Positions 21,446 through 33,874 of a DNA stretch of 64,000 bases are shown piece by piece. Positions within the stretch are counted from its first letter, which is position 1. Every line of letters starts with the position of its first letter. The notes under the pieces were generated by a model, which was not told the DNA's origin, did not search any database, and saw only the letters and a program-made list of their open reading frames with translations. Position numbers and translations under genes: made by a program. Source of the DNA: Ampelocalamus luodianensis (taxonomy: Eukaryota; Streptophyta; Magnoliopsida; Poales; Poaceae); assembly GCA_036346255.1 (NCBI GenBank), contig CM070627.1, positions 33,812,143 to 33,876,142 of the forward strand, read 5' to 3'.

Positions 21446-22335
21446 CATAGGTTCGGAAAGCTCTGTTTAGTACACCCTGCTCAAAAGTTAGCAGTGGAGA
21501 CCCAGAGAAGGATCCATCGGGCTTTTGACCTTAGATTCTCCTGTGGCTAGCACGCAAGTGACAGTCGGATCTAAAGAATGGTCCACTTAAATTTCGGTTT
21601 TTAGTGAAATAGATCAATATCTGATTACTTGTGTTCTCGCTCAGCCTAGCAGAAATACCCCAATAGTCCGCTTGTCTCATTGGGTTCACCTCGTAGATCG
21701 GTAGGACAATAAGGGCGCCGCTAGCCATTGGTTTGTGGATGCCTGATGGACGGAAGTATTGGAGGACGAAAAATGATTATACGAGTGTGTTGAGATAGGC
21801 TTTGGGGTGGCCCTAGTGACGACGGGAGCAAGATTAGTGAGGAGAAGACCACAAACGTCACACTGCCCCCCAACCACAAACCCTAGTCATAGCTTTGATC
21901 GGAAATTCCAGTCAAGTACGGAATTGGGGGGAAATGAGGAGGTGATCGACGGTGGTTGATCCGTGGAAGCTACCTAATAACTACGGCGCTCTCAGTCTTC
22001 GTGGAAGTCTGTGTGCTAGCTTTGATCGGAAAACCAAGATTGAAAGAACCTGTCCGTGTACGTGAACCAATTAATGGCCAGCCAATGGCGTTGGCCTGTC
22101 CCCTCTTAAGAAGCAGTACTACTTAATCTTATAGCGTCTAGGGGCACCAATGGCCTTCAATCTTCCCTTGTAAAAAGCCTATGCTAAGGCCTAGTTTGAA
22201 ATACAGGAATTGCTGTAGGAATTGAAAAACTCTGGTGTTCCAAATAGCCTAAAACATGTGAAAAATCCAGGAAAGAGTCTCGGGGTTCAATTGAAGAATT
22301 AATGATTAAAATTTGCATTATACACCTTGCTACCG

Positions 22336-22610
22336 ACATCTCCAATAGTTAGAGATAACATTGTCTTTAACATATCCTACATCATTTTTAGAGACAACAT
22401 TTCTAATAGATAGTCTCTAGCACACTTTGTAATATTTATATTTTATAATTTTTCTTTGAAACGGACCTACATGTCAACTAGAGTAGATTAATTTATCATA
22501 TCTTATTTCGCATGCACGAGTCTCTTCAGGAAGAGATGACATGTGTTGTCTCTCCTCTCCTCTCCTCTACGTAGGATTTTGCTAATGTGACATAGAATAT
22601 ACTATTGAAG
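22336..22610. mobile_element. Possible MITE, left part (right part 26073-26079)
   Basis: This stretch is present in copy A but absent from copy B. The left end TCTCCAATAGT and the right end ACTATTGAAGA are near-inverted repeats. The solo LTR is inserted into its right end. The target duplication is not clean. Confidence 0.4.
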
Positions 22611-25600
22611 TGTGACGCCCGTGTCATTACCCAAGGGTAATAACACTTAGGCAAACGGATTACTATTCGTTTGCTCAGTAGAACACTGCTCCAACGAATA
22701 GTAAGCCTTCACCAGAGTTACGCAGCAGAACGATAAGATAGAAACTGTCATTTCTTTCAACAGTTAGCCACGCAGGGCTAAAGTCTTAATACAAGTTTTA
22801 TACAAATACCCAAGGGAACTTCCCCGCTTCTCTTGTCTGCCCTGGAGTACCAGCAACCTATTCGTCCCACAAGCCAAAATAACTCCCGACTCGCCCCGGT
22901 TCCTCTTAGTCCAAGCCTTCTCCTCCAGTTGTTGCTTCCGTACCTGCAAGTCCTTCGTCCCACTCAGGATAGTTCCCGGCCGGACTAGGATCTACAAAGG
23001 AGAATACTAACAAGCTTGAGTACAAATTAATGTACTCAGCAAGCATTAATAGCAAAAGATGCACAGGATGCACTATCTCTAATCTTTATCATAATTTCTA
23101 AATCATCTCACTTTAGAAAATAGATCTCGACAATTATGTGGCAAGTTTTAATACTGAAAAACTCTACTAGTCACTCGGAGAGACGAAAGACCCCCTGTGG
23201 TTCCCGTAGACTCCAATCCTGGAGACTGGCATGAATTCATGATTTAGTTTAGCACTACGCAGGCTTTGTACCACTTTACCCATAGCTATTCTGAACTCTC
23301 CGTGAACAGGGTCCACCGCATTGCCTTAGATGCGGGTTCGAGATCAGAATACAGAACGTTTTCCAGGTTACGTGATTAATTTCTCCACCCATCACCTTCC
23401 GTCGGTGCAGATTTAGTCACGCTGCTGACCTCATCATCCACCGAGTTCTGGTGAGGTTGGTTGAGGCAGCTTCTATCCTGCACTCAACACTCCACCTTAG
23501 CGCTATAGCGCCTTGGATCCCCCACTTCCGGACTATCCCCCACCGGTCCTGGGTTCCTCCATCACAATCACTCACACCTAATACTTACCCGTTGTGGAGA
23601 GCATAGTCACGTAACAAGGTAGCATTTTCTGCCCGTCGAAACGAGAAAATGGTTGGCACTGAATTTACGGCATCTGACCGAGCAAGAGTTTGTTGGTCCT
23701 TATATTATAACCATATGTAAAAAGGGGCCCACCTCTTACCTCATCGTCATCATCGTCGCTTTTCCCCAGCCAGGGCCCCCTTTTACCCACCTAGTAAGTC
23801 TCATTCTTTCTCAATCATCTTAATCATCTTATCTCAATCATTTTCTTTAGGTTTTGGAAAACCATTTTGATGCAATACTTATAATAGTGCAAGATATGGT
23901 ATATTTTTAAAGTAACTATATTCATGTTCAAGAGGGTCGCTTGCCTTCGTGGATGTGGGAAAGGTTGGCGTCGATGAAAGTCTGGTCAACTGCTCCGGTC
24001 TGGGCTGATTCGCCTTCTGTAGCAAGTTGGCAACACGAATAATAATAATATAAGTAAATATGTATTTGATTTGAGTGATACTAGGAATACATAAGTTAGT
24101 GACGACTACAAGTTAGCGCATTTTAATTAACTAAAACTTTTTCGAGATCTAAACGAAGTTAGCACTTCCCAAAAGTTGCCCGACTGTCTATACGCACCAG
24201 CTAGCTTAAAAGCAACAGAAGAATATAGCTACACAACCTACTCTAGCAGTGAACCCCAGAATCAACAAGAATCTAAAATTAACTGCGATTACCCAAGTCT
24301 AAAGCTAAAATCCTAATCTAACCCTAATCTTCCCCCCTTAATCTCTCTCTCTCCCCTTACTACCTTCACACGGCCGGCCCACCCCCAACCAGCACCGCAC
24401 TCTCCTCCCCACTCTTTCTCTCCCGATCCCCTTCTTCCTCCCTCCGACTCCAAGGCGCCGCCGCCCCTGCTCTCCTCGCCGCACGCCACCAGCCCGGCCC
24501 GGCTTCTCCTCTACGGCTCCTCTGCGTCGCCGGCTTGCCGGGTTCCCCTTCTTCCCCTCTGGCCTCTCCGGCGCGGCCAGGAGGCCAGCACCGCCTTGAC
24601 TCTCCCTCCGGCTCAGCTCCTCCTCCTGCCCCCCACTTCTCTGGCTCGGCCCCATGGCGCTCCCTCTACCGTGCCTCCTCCCCCCCGGCCCAGCGCGTCC
24701 TCCCTCTGGTGCCGCCCGCACTGCCGGCCCTAGTCTGATCTTCCCTCCCCTCTTATTCTACTTACTACAAGATAAGCTTTTGTGTTACTGATGTTGTCTG
24801 CTTTTCAAGTTGATGCCAAATGGTTGATGAATGCTGGACGCAAACGGGGGTGGTTGCTACCGATGTTGCTGCCACTCTGCTAACTCGAGGTGATACCTCC
24901 CTTAACCTGATCCCTGCTCCCTTATGCTCTGAGATGATGCTACTAAGATTTGGTGATATGTGTGAAAGATGTGTATGTGTGGTGCATACTGAGGTGCAGC
25001 TGAGATTACCTCTGGTTGGGTTCTGGGGTAGGGAAGAGTATGGCAGTGCCGACTTTGTGCTGGTGCTCTCCTCTTATCCCTCTCTGTGTGCTGCTTACCT
25101 GCTGCCGATGGTCCAATGCTGTCGCTGGGTCGTCCACTCTCCTCGACCTCCCCTTCTTCTTCTCTGCTTCTTGCCTCCTTCTGATTCTTTCTTGAGGTGA
25201 TCTTGGGCTTGGGGGACAGCGGTGATGGACGGTGTGCTGGTGGTGGCAGTGACTTGCTTGTGCCTTGTGCTTGGGGCTTTGCTGGTTTGCTAGAGCGTCT
25301 GGCTCTGGTGAGTGCTTCGCTTGCTTTGTTGAGAAGGAAGGGGACGTCTTTGGCTGTGCTCCCTAGGATGGCTTGAGAAAGACTTTGTGGATGCATCTCT
25401 CCAAGAATGACTCTTTGTGGATGCATCCCTCCAAGAATGGTTTATTAGAGGGGGAGCATTCGGCTGGCTTCCCTTTGGGGCTAGTCAAAGACCACTATAC
25501 CCCTTGCCTTATCCCCTTACTCTCCTGTGACACTATTTGAGCTAAGGGCCTTTTGGTCAAAGGGGTGCTTCGGTTACTGGTTGGCTGTTGCGAATGTGGG

Positions 25601-26067
25601 TGCTGTATTTTGATAGACGCCGAATGAGGAAACCCACGGAAGTTATACGGTGCTAATTAACTTGAGTTGGCCTGGTAATGCTGCTGCTGCTGGGTGCTCT
25701 GCTGTGTAGGCTAAGAAAGAAAAAGAGGGGGGCTATTTGAGATTGCAGTGGAAGGATGGGGGAATGAATGGGGTTGCCTTGACATAGATGTTGTGTAAAA
25801 GAATGATACTGTATGCTTCTAGATTGATTGATGCAAAATGTACTCTTGCAAACAATGCAGTTGCTGATTTAATTATCTAATGCATGATGATTTACCGACT
25901 TGATTCTACTATGGTGCTGAATGATGCAATTGCATGAATGCTGCGATAAGATTGAGTTACTAAATAACGATCTAATACCATTGTTAACTCACCCCGAAGA
26001 CGAGACTAACCGCTGCTAAACACCAATTACTGTTACGAGATTAAGGCTAAAAACGCGGGTCCTCACA
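22611..26067. mobile_element. Solo LTR of a large-LTR Ty3-gypsy element, 3.46 kb
   Basis: It starts TGTGACGCCC and ends CCTCACA, with a perfect 5-bp target duplication TGAAG at 22606-22610 and 26068-26072. No internal duplication, PBS or pol is found, so it is one LTR left by recombination between two. A C-rich tract at 24300-24720 and frames at 24820-25426 show no known domain. Long LTRs of this type occur in Tat-like grass elements; the orientation is not determined. Confidence 0.8.
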
Positions 26068-26496
26068 TGAAGACACCCTAATAAACAGTGTCCTCACTTT
26101 AGAATCACATGCACACGCAATTTCAACCGTTGTCAGTGTAGCATTTGAAGCAATGCAACGTATCGGGAACGGATTAGGATCTAGTATTATCAGACCAAAC
26201 TAACATCGATAATGATAACATCCTCCATTAGGTAGTGTTAATGTCGACGGTGACCACTGGTGTCGCACCAGTGTTGCTTCTCTCGCCGTCACCCTACCCT
26301 AGCTTCCCCATTCCATCCTCTTCCGGAATACCTTTTCAAGCATGACACAAACAGTGGCATTTTCGATGATATCATGACTTGACAGTGGTTTCTTTTTTAA
26401 TGGAAAAAGATGGTGTTGGTTGTTGCTTGAAAACGAAACGAAGCCACCGTAATGCCAAACGAAACCTTCGCTCGAGTAGAACTGCAGGATTAGATC

Positions 26497-26548
26497 AAGG
26501 GCTTGTTTGGCATAGCTGCAGCTTTTCTGAAAAGCAGTTTTCGGCTAT
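26497..26548 (+). mobile_element. Left end of a GGGCTTGTTTGG transposon (copy A, truncated)
   Basis: GGGCTTGTTTGGCATAGCTG matches 37519 onward, and inverted GGGGCTGTTTGGATA at the 43290 end. In copy A the element continues at 33875-34064 and is cut off by the duplication junction. Confidence 0.65.
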
Positions 26549-28198
26549 GGTAAAATTGGCAGTTTTAGCAAATATTCAGAATTAATTCTAGCAAATTAAT
26601 GATAATTAAAGCATATTTCCAGCAGTATTTAAATGACAAAATTAACATATAAATATGTAAATCATCCATGTCATTTAAACAGGATAATATACTCAAAACA
26701 TAAAACATGTGGACAATTAAAATCGACATAATGCTGAGATTTAATAGTTTGATTATTGCTCTCAGATGTAGAGTTGTACAAGATATATTCTTGGCCTTCT
26801 CGCTATTTTTGGCTATACTCCTCACAAATTAGATAAGACAACCAGAATTTAGACTTTAAGCTCTAAATAATGCTTTACTAAACTGTCAAAAGGATTTCAT
26901 TCACAATAGGTAACAATTTATACTTTGGCCAACAAAAGATCATACAGAATGATCACAAAAAAAGCACTCCAGCTAGCCAACAAACTTGATTAGTTCACGG
27001 TGAAAAGGATCACATATCCTCAAGTTCACCAAAAGGGCATTTTGGCTAACAAAAAGCAAGCTACAAAATACTGAATTGCTAGAGATCACAGACCTAGAAG
27101 GTTCAAATCAATTAGCACAACCAAAAGCAACAGATAGAAATGCTAAAGATCAAAAGACATTAGGCAAGCAACACAATTAGAGCTCAAATCTAAACTAGTT
27201 ATTAAATCAATTTCAGTACTAGACAATTATCCTCATTGAGCATTAATCCCAAGCCCACAACATTACTTTGCAATATCTTTAGTAGAAGTATCAAATAATT
27301 ACTCACAGTATGAAACTCTAACTAGAACAGATCATATGCAAAGAGATAATAAAAAATGGAATGTTGTGATACTCACAAAGCCGATGGCAATAAAAGCCAC
27401 CGAGAAGAACCGGGCAAGGCACGCCAAAAGGCGTTGTCTCAGAAAACCAATTGCTTTGTTGTGCCATGAATACCAGATAAGGTTGACGGAGATATAATGC
27501 CGATCTTCGCAATCCGGGATACACCGAAACTGCAAAGTCGAGGTACAAGAATGCCACACAAGACCATCGAAATGCACCGGCCAAAATGCACCCGAGAACA
27601 CCAATCAATAGTAACCAAATCGAAGTTCTTCTTCCTCCCCGAGATCAAGCCCACAGCCAGCCAAAATCGAACCACTAGAGCTTACAAGTTCCCGGTTCGC
27701 AAACACAGCGCCAACGGAGAGGAGATGGCACTAGGATGGAACTGCGGGATGCACACAAAGAGAGGTCCAGATATCACCACCAACGGCACCAAGACACACA
27801 CGGCAGCGTGGGAGATCCAATAGCCCAAATCCGAAAAGCCAAATCGGGAGGAAGAAAACACCAAATTTTTGGGAGGAACTTGCTGATTTTTTCCTAAGGT
27901 CCAACTAGAGGAGCAGAGGTGGCTTAAAGAGAGGAACTGGAGCGAACGAGGCGCAACTGCTTCCAACGGACGGCACCGAAGCACCCGGCCTGCTGGAGCC
28001 TCCGATGCTGCCGCTGCCAAGACCTTCTCCCAACGTCAAGCGAGCCAAGCATGCAACGGATCGGGTTGGAGACTAGGTCTCTAGCCTTATCCCTTCTTCT
28101 CTCCCACCGACAGGTAGGCCCCACTCTTTTCCTTTTCTTTTTCATTTCTTCTTTTCTCAAAATGAGAAATTACCATAAAGACCCCAAAAAATCCAACA
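26549..28198 (-). repeat. 3' LTR of the copia element at 26549-33874
   Basis: 1,650 bp. It aligns with 32501-33874 from TAAAATTGGCAGTTTTA to AAAAAATCCAACA. Confidence 0.88.
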
Positions 28199-28869
28199 AT
28201 CCCTACCTATTTATCAGTTTGATAAAAGATGCTCAAAGTTTTGTTTAATATACAGCTATTCGACGATGGGTACCTTGCGGGTTTGAACCCAAAACCTAGC
28301 AACAAGGACTACGATTCTGCACGGACAAAGGAGGACTTCGCCTTGATTCAATGTCTTAGTGTGAGAATTTTCGCCCAAGCTACATTCTGTACTGGGTGGC
28401 TTGCTCTTTTCCCGCTCGGGTTGGGACATTACGGTCATGTCCCCATATCTAGCTCATGAGTACTTAAGAAAGTATACTCTTATCTTCCTTTGATCGTGAC
28501 CTCACGATCATACTCAAGTAGGTGAATTCTTCAGGGAATCCTATAGGACGATTCTCTATGCCATATAGGTATTGAATTCATTAAGAGCTATTGCTCAACC
28601 TCCCATACAGAAAGAGCACTGCAGCTAATGGGACCCTTAATTGTACTCTCTAATCCCACGTAGTTTGTTATCCTAAAGTCTAGTTCACGAGATCTCTGAT
28701 ATACTAGGATAGGTTACCACCAATGTGAGCCTTTACGTGGGTACGAGCCCCATTCCCTTTAACGCTGTAAAGATAGCCTTTCGCGCCAATTTTTTGGTGA
28801 AAGGATCTGCCAAGTTCCTTTCAGATTGGATGTATTCCACAGAAATAACATACGTCTCTCTGGCATGCC
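28199..28869 (-). other. Copia internal region downstream of pol
   Basis: Lies between the RNase H remnant and the 3' LTR. It has no recognisable coding sequence, and no strong polypurine tract is visible. Confidence 0.5.
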
Positions 28870-31800
28870 TTATCGATTTAAGTCATCTCTTTATATGTTT
28901 TGAGGACTTCATATTGTCCTTCCTACTCTTTGCCTTAACCAGAATGGTTTGGTTATCATAGTAGGTTAATATAGCTGGAATTGGCTTTTCCAGCACAGGT
29001 AGGTCAGAAAAGAGTTCTCTAATCCATTCTATCTCTACAGCCGCTGAGTCTAGAGATACCAACTTAGCCTCCATAGTGGACCGTGTAAGGATAGTTTATT
29101 TAAAAGACTTCCATGAAACAGCCCCCACCTGCTAGAGTGAAAACATAGACACTCGTAGCCTTTATGTCATCTGAGTCACTGATCTAGTTTGAATCACTGA
29201 ATCCTTTCAGGATTGTTGGATGGTCAGAATAATGTATTCCCAAGTTCGAGGTCCCCTTTAGGTACCTAAGTACTCTCTCTAGTGCTATCTAATGATCATC
29301 TCCTAGATTGCACGTATAACGACTCAATCTGCTTACAACATATGAGATGTTAGGTTTTGTTGCACTAGTTAGATACATTAAGGATCCAATTATTTGAGAA
29401 TATTTAAGCTGGTCTTTTCCATGTATAGTGTTTTTATGTAGCTTAACATTTGGGTCATAGGGCGCGATCGCTAACTTACAGTCCATAAATCTAAATCTGG
29501 TTAAGACCTTGTCCACATAATGGGATTGTGAAAGAATAATCATATTCTCACCCTTTATTAGCTTGATGTTTAAGATAACATCAACTTCACCCAGGTCTTT
29601 CATATCAAAATTCTGGGAGAGGAAAGACTTTGTTTTATTGATTGCATCCATATTGGTCCCAAAAAGCAATATGTCATCTACGTATAGACAGAGAATGACA
29701 CATTCACCCCCACTAAACCAATAGTTGACACATTTTATCGACTTCATTTACACAAAAGTCGACCGATATCATAGTACTATCAAATTTCTCATGCCATTGC
29801 TTGGGAGCTTGCTTTAGGACACACAAGGATTTAATTAATCGACATACTTTCCTCTCTTGCCTTTCAACCACAAAACCATCAAGCTATTGCATATAAATTT
29901 CCTTATCCAACTCTTCATTTAGGAAAGCGGTCTTTACATCCATTTGATGTACTTGGAGTTTATATGTGGCAGCTAGTGGTAAAGGCACCCGAATTGTGGG
30001 TAAACGAGCCACATGAGAGTATATATCAAAATAGTCTTCACCTTCTTTTTGCATGAAACCCTTAGCCACTAAACAGGCCTTGTACTTTTCTATAGTACCA
30101 TCAGGTCTACGCTTTCTTTTAAAGATTCATTGCAACCCGTTGGCTTATATTCAGATGGGAGGTCTGTAACCTTCCACGTTCCGTTAGCTATGATAGAATC
30201 CATCTCGCTACGGACTACTTCCTTCCAGTAATCCACATCCAGGGATACGTATGCCTCTAAGAGGGTTCGTGGTTCATCATCCACGACATAGGTGACATAG
30301 TCATCGCTAAGAGACTTTTCAGTCCTCTGCCTCTTACTCCTCCTCAACTCCAACTCTGGAGTGATGTTATCCACACTAGGAAGAATAGAGTGTTCATCTG
30401 AACCATTAAGGTCAATGATTTCATTTGGTCCTATAGGAAACACATATTCAAAGAACGTTGCATCACGAGATTTCATCATTACATTTGTAGCGATGTCACT
30501 CACCTCGGATTTGACCACTAGAAATCTATAAGCCGTGCTATTTTTAGCATACCCTAGAAAGGCACAATCAACAGTCATAGGATCAAGCTTTATTTTTTTC
30601 GGTAATAGCATACGCACTTTTGCAAGGCATCTCTAAGTCCAAAGAAATGATAAGTTAGGTTTTCTCCCCTTCCATCCTTCATAAGGTGTTTCCTCCTGAT
30701 TGTGAGGCGACACCCTATTGAGGACATAATTAGCTGTGAGAACTGCTTCACCCTACCAATAGTTCGACATACCTGAACTTTGTAGTATGGCATTAGCCAA
30801 GTCACAAAGAGTTCAGTTCTTTCTTTCGGATATTCTATTCGATTGGGGTGAGTATCATGAAGTAATTTCATGAATTATTCCACTTTCTTCATAGAATTGA
30901 GAGAATTCATTTGAGATGTATTCACCGCCTCGGTCCAACCTTAACCGTTTGATTTTCCACTTCAACTTTAAAGATTTAAAATGTCCTAGTGCTTCATCTC
31001 TCGACTTAAGTAAGTAAATGTAGCAATACTTAGTCGCATCATCTATGAGAGTTAGAAAGTATCGTTTGCCACCTTTAGTTAATATTTCATTCATCTCACA
31101 AAGATTAGAATGGATTAGCTCAAGTGGAGAGGTGTGCTTCGCCCTTCAACGCTATGAAAAGGTTTTCGGGGTTGCTTTGCTTGCACACACACTTCACGCT
31201 TAGAAACCTTCTCATAATTATAGCTTGGAATTAAACTCATTTTGCTTAACCGCACAATGGCTTCAAAGTTAACATGACATAAACGAGAATGCCAAACAGC
31301 ATGAATTTTATTGCGATGGGAAATATTAAAAATATTTACATTATTGAAATAAAGAATGGATAAGCGGAACATGCCTCCGCTATCATAGCCTTTGCCCACA
31401 AAATTACCAAATTTGGTCAACACAACCTTATTGAACTCAAATACAAGCTTTATTCCTTGCCTACACAGCATGGACCTACTCATCAGTTTGCGAGTCAGGA
31501 CAAGCATGTACAACACGTCTTTCAAAATAAGTGTTTTGCTTGAAGTGAGCTTTAAGCAAACCTGTCCAATCCCACGTATTGTAGCAGCGGCTCCATTCCC
31601 CATCAGGATAGATCCACCACCTTCACCCTGAAATGAAGAGAGACACGATTGATCAGCATATATATGTCTAGTAGCACCTGTATCAATCCACCAATCAATA
31701 GATAGACTTGCCATAAAGGCTTGAGGTACATACCATTCTGAGCTGGAACTAACCAGCGCGACATTCACTTTAGCCTTACAGCCTTTTGTACTGACCAGGA

Positions 31801-32472
31801 GAATGACCCTTGCCCTTGTGATTACGGCAATGATTGGCTTTATGACCAACCACTCCAAAAACAAAGCAGACAATGTCCTCCTCCTTCTTCTTCTTCTTCT
31901 TCTTCTTCTTCTTCATTTTCTTCCCTTGGGGCTGACTCTTGACCTTCTGTTTTCCAAAGCCTCCAGCACTCTTGACCTCCACCTGATGAGCCTGAACTTG
32001 AGCCTTTCCTGTACCGTCACCGGCTCTTGCACGCTCTTCGATATTAATAGCAGCTGACAACTCATTGAGAGTCAAGTAAGTCACGTATATGGGGTGTAGC
32101 TTATGGAGCTGCTCCATCACCGACCGCCCCTCTACCATCTTAAAGTTCAAGTAGGTAGCAGTTATAAAAGACTCATTCCCATTATCCCCTTCGGAATATT
32201 TCTCACCAAGTTCGTCCCAGAGTTGCTTAGCATCCTTGAAGTTAACGTACACATCGAACAGCTGGTTGAATAAGATGGCTAACAAATGAGCTAAGACCGA
32301 ATTGTTTGCATCCTCCCACCGCGTCATTTCAGCAGTTTTCAATGGGAATAGGATTTGAAATGACCCAGAAAAGTCTAAGGTCAGTCAGCTGTAACTTAGT
32401 TTTAGCCTGCCAACGTTTAAAGTTGGCACCGTCAAATACTTTCGACTTAACGACATCTAACGAGGAAGCCAT
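28870..32472 (-). pseudogene. Copia gag-pol polyprotein, many stops
   Basis: In order on the minus strand: a gag start MASSLDVVKSKVFDGANF (32472); gag to 31790 with a zinc knuckle whose second cysteine is replaced (CFVFGVVGHKANHC); aspartic protease WWIDTGATRHI (~31690); pre-integrase HSRLCHVNF (~31290); integrase with FLTLIDDATKYCYIYLLKS and LRLDRGGEY (31094-30920); and reverse transcriptase with DVKTAFLNEELDKEIYMQ and YVDDILLFG. An RNase H tail runs to about 28883. Stops and frame changes separate these blocks, so no full polyprotein can be made. The domain order PR-INT-RT-RH is diagnostic of Ty1-copia. A lysine run (AAG repeats, 31886-31917) sits before the zinc knuckle. Confidence 0.88.
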
Positions 32473-32500
32473 TCAATGATATATTAGTTTTTTGAATTGT

Positions 32501-33874
32501 TGTAAAATTGGCAGTTTTAACAAATATTCAGAATTAATTCTAGCATAATTAATGATAATTGAAGTATATTTCCAGCAGCATTTAAATGATAAAATTAACA
32601 TATAAACATGTAAATCATTTATGTCATTTAAACATGATAATATACTCAAAACATAGAACATGTGGACAATTAAAATCAGCATAATGCTTAGATTTAATAG
32701 TTTGATTATTGCTCTCAAATGTAGAGTTGCACAAGATATACTCTTGGCCTTCTCGCTACTTTTATCTATACTCTTCACAAATTAGATAAGACAACCATAA
32801 TTTAGACTTTGAGCTCTAAATAATGCTTTACTAAACTGTCAAAAGGATTTCATTCACTATAGGTAACAATTTATACTTTCGGCCAAAAGAAGATCATCAA
32901 TATAGAATGATCACAAAAAACAGCACTCCAGCTAGCCAACAAACTTGATTAGTTCATAGTGAAAAGGATCACAGATCCTCAAGTTCAACACTAGGGCCTT
33001 TTGGCTAACAAAAGAGCAAGCTACATAATATTGAATCACTAGAGATCGCAGAGCTAGAAGGTTCAAATCAACTAGCACAACCCAAAGCAACAAATAGAAA
33101 TGCTAAAGATCAGAATACAGTAGGTAAGCAACACAATTAGAGCTCAAATCTTAACTAGTTATCAAATCAATTTGAGTACTAGACAATTATCCTCATTGAG
33201 CATTAAACCCAAGCCCACAACATCACTTTGCAATATCTTCTAGTAGAAGTATCAAACAATTACTCACAGTATGAAACACTAACTAGAACAGATCATATGC
33301 AAAGAGATAATAAAAAATGGAATGTTATGATACTCACAAAGTCGATGGCAATGAAAGCCACCGAGAAGAACCGGGCATGGCATGCCAAAAGGCGATGTCT
33401 CATAAAACCAATTGCCTTGTTGCGCCGCGAATACCAAACAAGGTTGACGGATATACAATGCCGAGACACGCATAGTAGCATGGGAGATCCAATAGCCCAA
33501 ATCCAAAATACTAAATTGGTGGAAAGAACATACCAAATTTTTGGGAGGAACTTACTTATTTTTTCCCGAGGTCCACCTAGAGGAGCAAGAGGCGGCTTAA
33601 AGAGAGGAATTGGAGTGGGTAAGGCGCGGCTGCTTCCAACGGACAGCACCAAAGCACTCGTGCCACTGGAGTCTCCCACGCCGCCGCCGCCAAGACCTTC
33701 TCCCCACGCCGAGCGAGCCAAGCACGCAACCAGATCGGGCTAGAGACTAGGTCTCCAACCTTATCCCTTCTTCTCTCCCATCGACAGGTGGGCCCTACTC
33801 TTTTCGTTTTCTTTTTCATTTTTTCTTTTCTCAAAATGAGAAATTACCATAAAACCCCCCAAAAAAATCCAACA
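32501..33874 (-). repeat. 5' LTR of the copia element at 26549-33874
   Basis: 1,374 bp. It is the partner of 26549-28198 with an internal deletion near 33462-33480. Confidence 0.88.

Larger units (their letters stand above)
26549..33874 (-). mobile_element. Ty1-copia retrotransposon, full length but decayed, minus strand
   Basis: The LTRs at 26549-28198 (3') and 32501-33874 (5') flank a copia-order pol on the minus strand. LTR outer ends are TG/GG...CCAACA. Flanks GCTAT and CCGAT are a degraded target duplication at best. The left LTR keeps about 280 bp (27500-27795) that the right one lacks. No convincing methionine-tRNA PBS is seen beside 32500. It is inserted in the GGGCTTGTTTGG transposon of copy A. 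Confidence 0.85.

Noticed and set aside
22611..26067. Complete retrotransposon with two LTRs
   Set aside because: No repeated terminal block, PBS or pol was found inside. A solo LTR explains the TG...CA ends and the duplication better.
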